From assembly GCA_002077065.1 (NCBI GenBank), contig NAJO01000021.1, forward strand, positions 310,001-374,000: DNA of 64,000 nucleotides, given 5' to 3'. The notes under the pieces are model-generated. The model was not told where the DNA came from. It made no database searches and was given only the letters and a program-made list of their open reading frames with translations. Position numbers and translations under genes: made by a program. The DNA comes from Cryoendolithus antarcticus (lineage: Eukaryota; Ascomycota; Dothideomycetes; Cladosporiales; Cladosporiaceae). Position 1 is the first letter of the stretch. Every line of letters starts with the position of its first letter. Positions 1 to 10,400 of this stretch are shown one piece after another.

Positions 1-451
1 GAGGCGATCAGACTCTTGCCAAGGTACTCAGCCATCAGTCCATACTCCAAGTTGCTGAACCCAGCTCCCTCCTTGAAGTGGTTCTTGGGCAAGAACATGT
101 TCCATAGTCCGAGCTCCTGGGCACGCTTCTTGAGGACGTCGACGATGGGAGGGTGTGCACTGAAGCGTTCCTTCACGCCTTGGCCGACTTGCTGCTGCAC
201 TAAGATATCGGCGGGAATGCATTCTTCCTCGACGAATCGCTCGACCTGGAGCCATTGTCAGCTACTATCGACCTTGAGCAGCTTGTTGATATCTGTCTTA
301 CAATGTCCAATGTCTTCATTGCCCTCTCGCTGACATGACTTCTCGCGATCAATGGGATCTTCTGGCTCGCCCTCTGCGCTACTGGCGCTCCCACCAGCAG
401 CTCCTGCGATGCCTCCTCCTTCTGCTTCCGGATGCTGTATGGAACAGACAT
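1..451 (-). CDS. acyl-CoA dehydrogenase, 5' part (runs off left edge)
   Basis: N-terminal part of a fungal acyl-CoA dehydrogenase of the ACAD10/11 type, a flavoenzyme of fatty acyl-CoA oxidation. Two exons are visible: 302-451 and 1-245, joined over a 56-bp intron (246-301, GTAAGA donor, GCTGAC branch, CAG acceptor) in phase 0. The spliced product starts at an ATG at 451 with A at -3. It contains VERFVEEECIPAD and the diagnostic LGLWNMFLPKNHFKEG followed by NLEYGLMAEYLGKS, all typical of the N-terminal helical domain of this family. The FAD-binding and catalytic regions lie beyond the window. The call rests on recalled family sequence; the frame and splice fit are seen directly. Confidence 0.85.
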
Positions 452-1060
452 GATGGATGTGTCGACGGTGATGAGAACGTTGTTGAACTACCCACCGGGA
501 TGTGTCTACAAAGTAAGGTCCAACCATCATCGAGGCGTGCATTCCATGTTAACCTTACTCCACGTTGATACCCCAGGTTTCTGAGAGCCGAGGATGAAGT
601 CAGTGACCGAGGGTTCGAGTCAGGCAGGTTTGCCGTGCTTAGCGGATGCATTGCGGTGATGCTCTCTGTATGGCATATAGCCGACTCCAAGATGAACACC
701 GGGCGATGGCAGAGCGTTAGCAACGCCGTGTTGATGATACGAACGGACTGCTGTACAATCGTCACGTAGACTACTTTGTAACAAGGTACGACATAGACTT
801 GATGTAACTCAGCGTTCTGTATGTGTGTGTGAGGTGCAAATAGAGAGACTGCTCAAGTGGCCCAGTCCCGGCAAAACGCCTACAAGTATGCCAACCGCTG
901 GCCACCGAATGCCCAAGTCCAGCACCAAGACTCCACGCTGAAAGCAAGCAAGCAAGCAAGCCAAGTCGTAACCCTCGTATGTCGTCTCCACGTCATCTCC
1001 CCGTTCTCAACTGCGACCACGAGAGCACTCATAGCAGAGCCAACACATGGGCAACATCAC
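452..1060. other. intergenic region
   Basis: About 0.6 kb between the start of the dehydrogenase and the stop of the E2 gene. It contains a small AAGC microsatellite (five copies, 942-961). Short open frames here (for example 379-765 minus) overlap the dehydrogenase exon in another frame and look like no protein family I know. Confidence 0.5.
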
Positions 1061-1732
1061 TCAAGCATCCTCATCGCTATCCGCCCCACTCCCGGCCTCC
1101 CCATCTTCGTCGTCATCATCAAACATCTCCTCGTCCACATCGCTCCCAAACTCGTCTCCACCCTCACTATCCGACCAGCTGAAGGTGTCCGCGACCGGCT
1201 CCTCCTTCTTGAAAGCACTTTCGTGCGTCGGCATCTCGAAGCCCGCCGGAATGTCCTCCTTACTCTTCTCCCGGTCCTGCTTGACCCTCTCCTTGTACGC
1301 CTTCGGATCCAGCCTCAACATCACTCCGGCATCCACGTTGGCCGGTGAGCTGACCTCCGCGTCATCCAGTAGACTCAGGATGCTAATCAACACGCTCTCA
1401 ACTCTCTGCACCGGACTCCAACGCTCCCCTGCACTCTCGCCGCTCATAGCGTCATCTCCCGGCTGGTGAAGGATGGAGATGCACAGGCGTCCGTCAGGGT
1501 AGATATTCGGGTGCCATAGTGGTCGCACGAACTTGAAGTCTGGCGGGGCGAACGGGTAGTTTGAGGGGAACGTGATGCGAGCCTTGAAGTAGCCGCCGTA
1601 GTAGAGGGAGTCAGGGTTGAGAACGATGAGTGCCACGGACCAGTCGAGGATGTTATCGTTGATGAGGGAGATGTTGGTCCATGTCTCTTTGCTGAGGTCC
1701 TTATACTCGTTCATGAGAATCTTCTCCGCCAT
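1061..1732 (-). CDS. CDC34: ubiquitin-conjugating enzyme E2, CDC34 type
   Basis: E2 enzyme that carries ubiquitin as a thioester and passes it to substrates with SCF (cullin/F-box) ligases, mainly in cell-cycle control. The single exon encodes 223 aa. The UBC fold occupies about residues 5-175, with HPN at 74-76 and the catalytic cysteine at C84 in GRLCISIL. The acidic-loop insertion characteristic of the Cdc34/Ubc7 group follows (QPGDDAMSGESAGERW), then SPANVDA. The C-terminus ends in a very acidic D/E tail (about 180-223), which in Cdc34 binds the cullin basic canyon. The loop plus tail make CDC34 more likely than UBC7. The start is an ATG at 1732, with MAEKILMNEY matching the usual E2 helix 1. 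Confidence 0.93.
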   Translation of the reverse strand: MAEKILMNEYKDLSKETWTNISLINDNILDWSVALIVLNPDSLYYGGYFKARITFPSNYPFAPPDFKFVRPLWHPNIYPDGRLCISILHQPGDDAMSGESAGERWSPVQRVESVLISILSLLDDAEVSSPANVDAGVMLRLDPKAYKERVKQDREKSKEDIPAGFEMPTHESAFKKEEPVADTFSWSDSEGGDEFGSDVDEEMFDDDDEDGEAGSGADSDEDA

Positions 1733-2704
1733 GATTGCGGTGGATGGAGGATAGGTAGTATGGCAGTGAGTGTGAGAGGCGGAGTGCTAGAGGAGGCGAA
1801 TGGGTGGTGGTGTTGGGGATCCGGTGTTGCAAGCGGTGAGGTGAAGTCGGAAATGGAGAAGGTTTATTAGTTGTGTCGAAGACAAGGCACATGCAAAAGC
1901 GTGAAAGCGAAGGTATGACTGAAGTCACTGGGTCCTTGAGACCTTCCCGCAGGCGTAATCGCTATCGGTGGTGAAGCCGAGGCCGCTTTAGGTAATCGGC
2001 TTGGCTGGAATGTACCGGATTCGTGAAGGCAGGACTGTAAGCTTTGATTATCGTTGGCAGTCAGTCTGTGTTAGCAGTCTATGAGCGAGTGTACGACGAT
2101 GAAGTCAAGTAGTCTCTACTGGAGTCAGCACTTCACTTCGAGGTCATGGCTGCAGGAGTGACGATTGGTGGGTCGCGCTCGGACATGTGGCGGAGGCGGC
2201 AGCACGCGTCTGGGTCGCGCCAGGCACAGGGCAACTTGGCGTGTGCCTGAGTGCATGCGTCGAGGACTTCACTTCCTTAGTCATGTCTGACGATGCACCG
2301 GATGTGTGTTCGATGTATCGTATTGGACACGTTGAGTAAGATGGTATTGAGTGCGACCAAACGTGGATTCATCGCATACACAAGCGCAGCAGAGCTAAGT
2401 CCGAAGATCACGTGCGGCGACATCAAACATGTCGCCATGACGTTGTGAAAGCAAAGTACGGAGCAATGCTCCAAGCACGCCAGCTGCGACAGCCCTACAT
2501 TATGCCACTGTCGTCACAAGAGGTCACATCTAATGGAGGTGAGAAGCAACAGCATCGTTGCAGTCTCTTGTCAGGGCTACAACCTGGGCCTGCTACCGTC
2601 GATGTCAGCTATGGATGCATGGAACATTCATGGTTTCGGTGGAGCGATGCGTAAATCGACGTTCTACATTGCATCCGTCAGGACCGCATTCTTGTATGCC
2701 TGCT
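1733..2704. other. intergenic region
   Basis: About 1 kb between two minus-strand genes. It should hold the CDC34 promoter and the LIN1 3' end. I see no convincing gene in it. Confidence 0.5.
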
Positions 2705-4054
2705 TTAGCCAAGGTCCAGCAGACGGCTCCAATCTCGCTCGCCAATCCTGCGGAACTCGACACCATCGCCAAAGTACCCGGCAGCGTTCCAGGATTGCAT
2801 AGTGGCAGGATCGTAGGGCCCATGACTCTCGCCTCCATCCCTCGCATCACTCCAGCGGTACTCCCACTCTTCGTCTCCACTTGCTGTTGACTTCAACTGG
2901 GGCATCTGCCAATCCTCCCCCGTCTCGCGAGTGTACTGCCGCATGAGCTTCTCCCGTTCCGTATCGTAAATCTGATGCTGCTCGCGGCCGTACAAAGCGT
3001 CCGCTGCGCCCGTGATGTCGTCGACTGCTTTCCGTCTTGCAGTCTCGGCAGGATCTGCATCGCTATTCTCGTCGTCGACGTCCATACCATCACGTTGCCG
3101 TTTCTGCTTCCACTTTGGCACCTTCGCCCTCCCCTTCCCAAGCCTCTGCAAAGCCTCCAGCGGTGTCTCGCCAGTCTCAAGATGCGACAACAAGACACTC
3201 AGCGAATCACTGCTCAATACCGCATCGTCATCGACAGCCTTCTGCCGCCGCACCTCATCCCGCTTCTCCTGTGCCTCCCTCGCCTTCTTCATATCCTTCT
3301 TACTCAGCCCATCTAGCCAACTATCATTTACAGCATCCGGATCCATAGCCTTCCTAACAAAGTTTCCACTCTCATCGAACCTCCCTTCTTCCTCCTCATC
3401 CCTCAGATTGAAAGCATCCAGCCGCGGTGCATGCTTCTTCTTCCCTCCCGCCCCAACCTCCAGCGCAACATCCTCGTCCATCTCCTCAGGCAGCAGGTCC
3501 CGCTCCTCTTCATCCCCCGAGGAGCTCTCGCTCTCCGCCTCACTCCCCTCTCTCCGCCTCCCCTTGCCCTTCCCCAGGAGCAGATCCGCAGAAACGTGCC
3601 CTCCAGCTTTACTCTCCCCCACCTCGCCCTCAACCTCCCCGCGTTCCAAAAACCTCACGCCCTTCTTACTCTTCTTTCCCTCCCCAGCTGACTCTTCATC
3701 CTCATCTCCATCACCGCCCTCAACCTCCTCCTCCAGATCAGCGAACATATCCGCCTCTTCCTCATCCTGACTCTTGCCCTTCTTTCCCTTTCTCGCAACT
3801 CTCTCTCGCTCGGCGGCTCGTGCGTCGAAGTTATCGTTGTCTGAGTCGCTTTCGTAGCCCTCTATGCGGACTGCGTTGCGCTTTGTCAGAAGGCCGGGTT
3901 TGCCGATCACGTCGGCGTCGAGGATGAGGTCTTCTTCTGGGGCATCGGCGGCGAGAGTACTGGGATTGCGGGCGTCGAAGCGAGGTTTCTTTGAGGGAGG
4001 GTCTGGGGCGCGGTTGAGAGGGTCGGCGGGACGTTTAGAGCGGGACGACGCCAT
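2705..4054 (-). CDS. LIN1: GYF-domain U5 snRNP protein (LIN1/CD2BP2)
   Basis: Homologue of yeast Lin1 and human CD2BP2 (U5-52K), a GYF-domain protein of the U5/tri-snRNP that binds proline-rich spliceosomal partners. The single exon encodes 449 aa. Residues 1-35 form a basic nuclear-type segment (MASSRSKRPADPLNRAPDPP). The middle (about 70-210) is a charged, acidic low-complexity region. The GYF domain is at the C-terminus (about 393-449): a W-x-Y start (EWEYRW), then HGPYDPATMQSWNAAGYF. The length and domain order match the family. The ATG at 4054 lies directly upstream of the conserved KRP segment. A long open frame on the opposite strand (3012-3770) is a by-product of the S/E/D-rich codons. 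Confidence 0.92.
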   Translation of the reverse strand: MASSRSKRPADPLNRAPDPPSKKPRFDARNPSTLAADAPEEDLILDADVIGKPGLLTKRNAVRIEGYESDSDNDNFDARAAERERVARKGKKGKSQDEEEADMFADLEEEVEGGDGDEDEESAGEGKKSKKGVRFLERGEVEGEVGESKAGGHVSADLLLGKGKGRRREGSEAESESSSGDEEERDLLPEEMDEDVALEVGAGGKKKHAPRLDAFNLRDEEEEGRFDESGNFVRKAMDPDAVNDSWLDGLSKKDMKKAREAQEKRDEVRRQKAVDDDAVLSSDSLSVLLSHLETGETPLEALQRLGKGRAKVPKWKQKRQRDGMDVDDENSDADPAETARRKAVDDITGAADALYGREQHQIYDTEREKLMRQYTRETGEDWQMPQLKSTASGDEEWEYRWSDARDGGESHGPYDPATMQSWNAAGYFGDGVEFRRIGERDWSRLLDLG

Positions 4055-5295
4055 TGTTATGTGTATTGGAAGGATACGGTCTGGCAGTCAAGTGGATGGA
4101 AAGTGGGCGGTTTCAAGGGTTAGGGTTGGGGTTATGTTGACGATCTGGTCACAGTCTGATGGAAGAGGTCACTCCTTGTGGAACGCTCCTTTGCTTCTAT
4201 TGACGAGCTGCTCGGGTTTGTTGCCACAACATCAACGGCACTTCCCCGGTCCTTTAACTCATTGTAATAGTACAGCGCATCCAGATGGATGTGAGCAAGA
4301 CTCATCTTGCATAGCTAGGTTTTGCACAACAGCATATGCTTATGGTATGTCAAGCTCGTATATCACCGGCAACGTCGGACTGATATCGTCACAATCACGC
4401 CCTCGTACAGCTTTCCTGGCTGCCACAGGAGGTCATAACGCAGAGCGTTTGGTTCTTTTGCTGAATCCTGCGCGGTCCCGAAATGAATGAACATCACCTC
4501 ACCTGCAGCATCGTCAATGATGAAAATTGCCGGTAGGCATCACCATGCGCCAGTCCCACTTCGCAGTGCAGTCGACGTAGCACCGCTTCGCACGCGTCCA
4601 GGTCTGCGGGCCCTGCAGGTCGCATTTTGACTTTCTCCCGTAGGCTGCCACTCACCCTGCCTTGTTCTGTCGGGTGATCCAGGAAGCGCGACGTAAGTCG
4701 ACGATGTTGACAGCAGTGCTTGTGCTGCTCCTCGATCAATAAGTGCGCCCGGGACTCTTTCTCGAGCCTAGTGCTTCGGGGGAGGAGCGATCACGCCATC
4801 TCAGTGCTCAGCGCAGGGATCACACTCTCAAAATCTACCGCTAAGGTCTGGATAAGAACAAGCAGGGGCGTTGCAGTGGCGCGACTTGCTGAGCTCCAAC
4901 ATGGACGGTATGAGCGCGCCTGCTTTGGTAACGCTTGGCTACCCAATCTTTCCTGCAATCCTGCGGCAAGTTGATGGACTTATTGCTTTGCAGAGTGGAC
5001 TTTCGTACCAGTCTGTTTGCTCACAGCAGCGACACATTAATAGAGTGCCCTAGGCTGTTCCAGTAGCCTGAACGCCTCGATGCAGCGACCTACTTGCCTA
5101 TGCATCCGTCGACTGCACCGAAAGAACAGGGCGTCTGTTAGGAGCTTCATTGAGAGATACAAGTCGCTTGGAACATCTTGTTGGAACGGCTATGTATTTC
5201 TCTTGACGACACATTGTCAGCGGAACGACATCAGTGAATGGTCCGATAGTGGCAGAAGCGTCTCTAGAACATCAGCGTACTTCATGTTCGAGCGT
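4055..5295. other. intergenic region
   Basis: About 1.2 kb with the LIN1 promoter at its left end and the decayed F-box locus at its right end. No open frame here resembles a protein family. Confidence 0.5.
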
Positions 5296-6450
5296 TCACG
5301 AATGCAGCTTATGACGCAAGAGCCGTTGTACACCAACGCAGACTAGGGTGTGTTCCCGGAAGCCGGAGATGCTGTATGCACGGTTTTGTGCTGCGATCAG
5401 TCTCTGTTCGAGTACGGCCATCGAATGGGTTCCTGAATCAGGGGCCAGCTTATGGCAAAGCCGAAAGTTGTCGGCACAGCCGCGGCGCCAGGTTCCCCAA
5501 TCCTGCTCGCCAGCCTTAGACACGGAGGGAAAGGGAATCGAGGCGGTCCCGCAATATTTGTCGTTGCCTGTGTTTGGCCCCTGAGGACGACGCTGCATCT
5601 CCGCGACTGTTGTAGATCTCAGCAGCGCTGTCTGCATGTAGTGAAGCTGCCAGTAATGGGTTCCCAACTGTCCTTCCGTTTGACGGGTATCTAGATCATC
5701 TGACATTTGGCCTTCGGTAATGCTGGTGCCGACGGCGAGCCTCTTGGCTGCGCCAACGCTGACAAGACGGTAGCGAGCCTTGTGCTGTTTGCTGTGGCCC
5801 ACCATTTAGTTGCCAGGAAGGCGTCGCAGCACCCGTACGGGGAGTAGAAACGCGTCCTTCGCACGAATGAGTGGCACAGCCCAAAGATTTCAGTTTCTGT
5901 ATAAACACTGATTGCAGCATCGCACGCAGTCCAACAGATGGAGGAAGGCGCCAAAAGCGCCGCAAGGAACGCAGTGCTGCGCATAGAGCGCACTGCTAAG
6001 TGCAAATACAGATTGTGATGTCAAAAGTCTAGTCTTGCCAAGTGCAATCAGTGCTTTCGATGCATGCTTGATCAGTGCTATGTATTACGGAACCGATTGG
6101 ACCACGACTTCACCGCGAGAGCAAGTCTGACAGACGCTGAGCAGGGAAGCGATTTCGAGAGTCGCGAAGGTATTTTGTAGTAGCTCCGGTGGGAGAAGCT
6201 CAAGCGCCCCAAGATTGCTCGCCGCGTTATGTGCGCGCTTGCGAATGCTTGGGCTGGAAGCTGAATCGACCTTGACCATGCCATTGATGATGCGTTGTGG
6301 CCGGCGGCCAAATCGTTCGAGCAGCGCTGGCTCGTCGAGTTGGTCTATATTCACTTTGAATAGCATATACAGTGTGCCGTGGTGTCGTGGCGCGTCGAAC
6401 GTCAGAGGACGCGTGCAGAAGCGGAAGTTCCGCCGACAGTCGCGCTAGAC
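5296..6450 (-). pseudogene. decayed F-box protein gene with four in-frame stops
   Basis: A single minus-strand frame reads as an ascomycete F-box protein but is interrupted by stops at 6445-6447 (TAG), 6085-6087 (TAA), 5890-5892 (TGA) and 5806-5808 (TAA), with no frameshift. The F-box is near 6180-6090 (LGALELLPPELLQN then IASLLSVCQT). After the TAA come a Y where QY is expected, then HCVPCGAFGAFLHLL and CVRCCNQCLYRN, the cysteine pattern of this family. Next are LRRLPGN, RLVSVGAAKRL, YCGTASIPFPS and SGFREHT, again in family order. Three of the stops are explained by CAA or CAG changing to TAA or TAG. The N-terminal border is unclear; an open stretch runs upstream of 6450 without clear homology. 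Homology is from memory of the family, while the stops and frame are seen directly. Confidence 0.75.
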
Positions 6451-6530
6451 CATATGTGGTAATGCATGAGCTACTTCCATCATCGAATTGTACTTTGAGA
6501 TGAGTACATTCTTTGCTATTTTCATGCGGC

Positions 6531-7145
6531 ATGCCAAGAGTCCACGGCAGCCTCTCTCATGACGAGGAGATCAACAATGCCGGCTGGGTAGCAGCCCGTG
6601 GAGCCGTAGTTGGCGCCGCAAAAGTACGTATCATCGTTCCCAAGGATCCAATGCGTGATCGGGAATGCCATGAAACTCGAGATCAATGAGCAAATGTACG
6701 AAACGAAGACACAGCTGACAACACGTACAGTGGGGTATCTTCTCCGCGGCCGCTGGTTTGGCCGGCTACACTTTCAGTCCACTCTATCGCGGTCTTACAT
6801 TTCAATTCAAGGTGTAGGTATCACTTATCTCGAGCTATTGGGCCAGGGAGCATTGTCTTCATGCAATTCCTACAATAGCCCTTGAAGATACACGGCAAGA
6901 TGATGATCTGACTCCATTTCAGCTTTCTCCAAATGTCCGGCATGACAGCCGGCAGCATGATCGAGGCCGACCGCCGACTCCGCAGCCACGAAGTGCTCGT
7001 CCGAAACCAGAAGAAAGTCGCGCGCGATGCTGAAGTCTGGCGAAGGTACGAAGCGGAGTATCTGGGCAAAGCGGCGGCTGAGCGGAGTGATCCGAGGGAT
7101 GGGAAGGCGATTGTAGAACGTAGTGTAGAGAGTAAAAGTACATGA
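6531..7145 (+). CDS. small conserved fungal membrane protein (HIG1-like, possibly mitochondrial)
   Basis: Three exons (6531-6623, 6731-6813, 6923-7145) give 132 aa; both introns keep frame (donors GTACGT and GTAGGT, acceptors TACAG and TTCAG). The product starts MPRVHGSLSHDEEINNAG. It then has a Gly/Ala-rich hydrophobic segment (about 24-60: WGIFSAAAGLAGYTFSPLYR) and a second short one (FLQMSGMTAGSMIEA). A charged helical tail with many R, E and K follows. I recall a widespread fungal family of this length and order, often carrying a misleading imidazoleglycerol-phosphate dehydratase label, and it resembles HIG1-type mitochondrial proteins. The function is unknown to me. The gene model is well supported by splice phase; the localisation is inference. 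Confidence 0.75.
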
Positions 7146-7416
7146 TACTGACCCATTCTGGACGTCTCAGCACTCGCTTATGCAGCTCTCACGGGCTCTG
7201 TAAACCGGGAACTGATGTGTGAGTCCGCTGAGAGATCCACATGCTTTCTTCACAACGTGGACTATACCTTGCTGAGACTCCATCGAGACGCTGCACGGGA
7301 CGTTCACTCTCATCGAGACAACTGATTGCAGAGGAAACAGACGCTGCATTGGACGAGCCACTTGCATCGTTTGTTGGGTAATCTAATGCTACGACACCGA
7401 AGCTCTGTGACAATGC

Positions 7417-10400
7417 CTAGTCGCTCAGCTCAATCGCATCGCTCTCCGTGTGTCCCACAGTCTTCAAAACACTAACCGGCTGGGCTGGCGGCGGCACCTG
7501 TCTGCGCGCGAGCCTCGGATCATACTGCGCATACTGCCCCTCATCATCCTCTCCAGACTCATCATCACCAGAATCACCCTCCTCGTCAGATTCATCATAC
7601 TCCTCGCGCTCCCCGTCTTCGCCCTCGTCTTCGATGTCGTCATCGTCGTCCTCGCTGTCATCAGGCTCGTCGTCGTCGAAGTATTGGGGCTGCGGCTGGG
7701 TGTACTGGTAGCTGCCGGGAACGGCGCTGGACTGAATGGGGTCCGGATCATCGCCACTCTCCTCTTCGTCCTCGTCGTCCTCATTGGCAAGCAGTGCGAA
7801 AGGGTTGGCGTGGCCGTACGAATGAGCCAACTCATCAGCTTGATGCTGAGAGTACCCTTCGCCCTCGTCCTCGTGCTGCGTATTGACGAATGAGTGGTCG
7901 CTCTTATGCCCATTGCGCTGGGCGAATTGCAACTTGCACGAGTCATCAGGCTGAGCGTAACCGTTGACAGGACCGAAGGAAGCCGAGAGACTATTGCCGA
8001 TCTGGGACGGCTGGACGGTATGGTCCTCGTATCCGACTTTGGTGAAGCTCGGCTCGAAGCTACCGTATCCGTTCTCGAGGTCAAGGACTTGGCTTGCCGT
8101 CGACTCGTTGTCCGGGAACGTCTGACTGGTCGGCAAGGCTGTGTTGAAGTCGAGCTGAGAACGCCATTGCTCAATCGCTGGCGCGACAGCACTGTTAGAG
8201 GATTCGTCTGCCGGAATTGCAGGCTTGGAAGCCAGGATGCCCGCCTGAGACTGCGACTTACACGCAGGAGGAACATAGGTCGGTAGCGACAGCCGTGCGG
8301 AAATTTGCTTGGTGATTGATGGCTTGTTGTCACCGTAGCTGTTCAGCTGCTCTACTGCTTTGCCGGGATAGGCATTCGCGACACCAAGTGAGCTGCCAAG
8401 ATCGCCGGACGCTGGGACTCTCGTAGGTGTAGCATGGTAGGCGGTTGTTCGACTTGGTTGACCTGTCGTAGCATTGTTCGCAGACGCGCCATATGGCGAT
8501 GGCGCGATCGATTGCGGCCGACTGCCCTCTCGAGACCTCGACTCACGTAGCTCCTTCGATCGATCGAAGGCTTTGCCATACTGCTCGCGAGGTACGAACT
8601 TGCTTTCGCGGAGACGATACGCAGGAATTTCGGAAGTCGATGCAGACTGCGACAGCTTGAGGCGAGCATCGGCACGTGCTTTGACCAGTGATGGCGATTC
8701 GTACCGTGTCAGAGACCCGTGACTATTGCCGAGCGGAGCCGGCGGATCGGCAGTATCGCTTGGCTTTGGCGCGCTGTGGTTCAGACGCTCTCGCGCAGCC
8801 TTCAAACGCGCGAACAAAGCTGCGTCTTCCTCGTTGATCTTGGCGGACTTGCCGCTGCCTGTGGACGGGCGCCTGATTAGAGACCGCTCTGCACTAGCAG
8901 GTGTACTCTGTATCGACCCAAGAGCAGAGGGCGCTTTGTTTGTGGGCGCCAGGGGGGACTGCGACATCTGGCCATATGTCCTCTTGAGTGCAGGCGTTAC
9001 CTTGGCCGCACCGGGCGCGATCGAGTAGCCAGCTGCCTTGAGGCGGAAGTAATTTGTGCGCGTGGTGCTTACTGCAGGCGGTGGCCCGGACAGCGAAGCC
9101 AGGAATGCGGCTTGCTGCGGGTCTGAACGCGGCGTGAGACCGGGCTTGGCTACTCGACCATTGCCATCGACATGGCTTGTGCTCTTAAGTCGCTTGTGGC
9201 CGCTGAAATTTGACATTGTCGAGCCACCTCGTCCGTGTGATGATGTTGGTCGCTTCCTCCCACCTCTTGCATCAATTCCATTCCCTGCTGTGGATGACCG
9301 CCGACCCAGTACCGAAGACTGGAACATACGGTCGACCACCTCTTGTCTGCTTTGACTAGTACCCATTGTACTTTGCGGATTAGTACCTAATCTACTCCCC
9401 GTCACTGACCCTGTATCAGCCAAGCTTACTGTCTCCGAAGCCTGACTTCTGCTCTCCGCCAGTCTCTGTTGCGCTCTTTTTCGTTTGTCTCTACCTTGCC
9501 TCCTCAGTCGATTATGTCGACATATGTCCCTCCAAAGCTTGCCGTATCTGAAAGACAGTACTTTGGTCCTGAATTCATCAGCTTCTGCAGTGATGCGTTC
9601 GAGGTGCAATTTCTCTTGCACGTCAGTGATCACTCTGCTTGCGACGAAGTTGGTGTATTGGTCCAGAAAACCATAAGACCACGCAAGAGTGAGCTCGTTA
9701 GCGACTGCTGTCAGCACTGAGTCCAAGTCGGGTACAGCCTTAGCTTTCACTAGTTGATGTGTTGATGGTTGAGTGACCGGCTGCTGTGGTGTAGGTGCTG
9801 AGACCTTGATGGTGGCCTGCTGGATTTGCGGTATCACTTCACTTGCTGTGGTCTCACTGGTCGCTGTGAACGAGTGAGCCAGCGGACTAGGGTGTGATGG
9901 TTTGTTGCTGAAGTCCGAGCCAGAAGAGCGCCTGCCGGCAGATGGGAAAGGTGGCTTGTCAGTCGAGGGTTTCGATTGTATTGGCTTGAAGTCGAAAGAT
10001 CGCGGTGCAGATGAAGCCGTGACTGAAGATTCGCGTGGCTTCGGTGTCGGGTCAGGCGTATTGCTGAACACCTCCGGGGCTGCCGGCACGAGAGCGGCAG
10101 ACTTTGCGGTGGCAGGCGTTGCAAAGTCGAATTTTGGTAGTGGTTTATGCCCAGTGTCCGGTGTCGTGGTTGCAAATGAGAATGGTGAAGATATCGCAGG
10201 TTGTGAAAAGGAGAATCCCGAGGTGGCGGGGTGGGGTGTGGCGGGATCAGGATCGGAGGAAGGTGCGGTCGTGGTGTCATCCGCACCTTCTTCGACAAAG
10301 GGCCCGGACGGCTTGGCGGTCGATTGTCCGAACGAGAACGACGGGACAGACTGGCTCTGAGTCGACGCGCCATTGTTGCTACCAAACAACGTGGACCCTG

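Noticed and set aside
379..765. 128-codon minus frame upstream of the dehydrogenase
   Set aside because: Overlaps dehydrogenase exon 1 in another frame and lacks recognisable features.
942..961. AAGC x5 microsatellite
   Set aside because: Too short and common to be a finding; noted only in the intergenic entry.
3012..3770. 252-codon open frame opposite LIN1
   Set aside because: Composed of S/P runs mirrored from the acidic codons of LIN1; no start context or family pattern.
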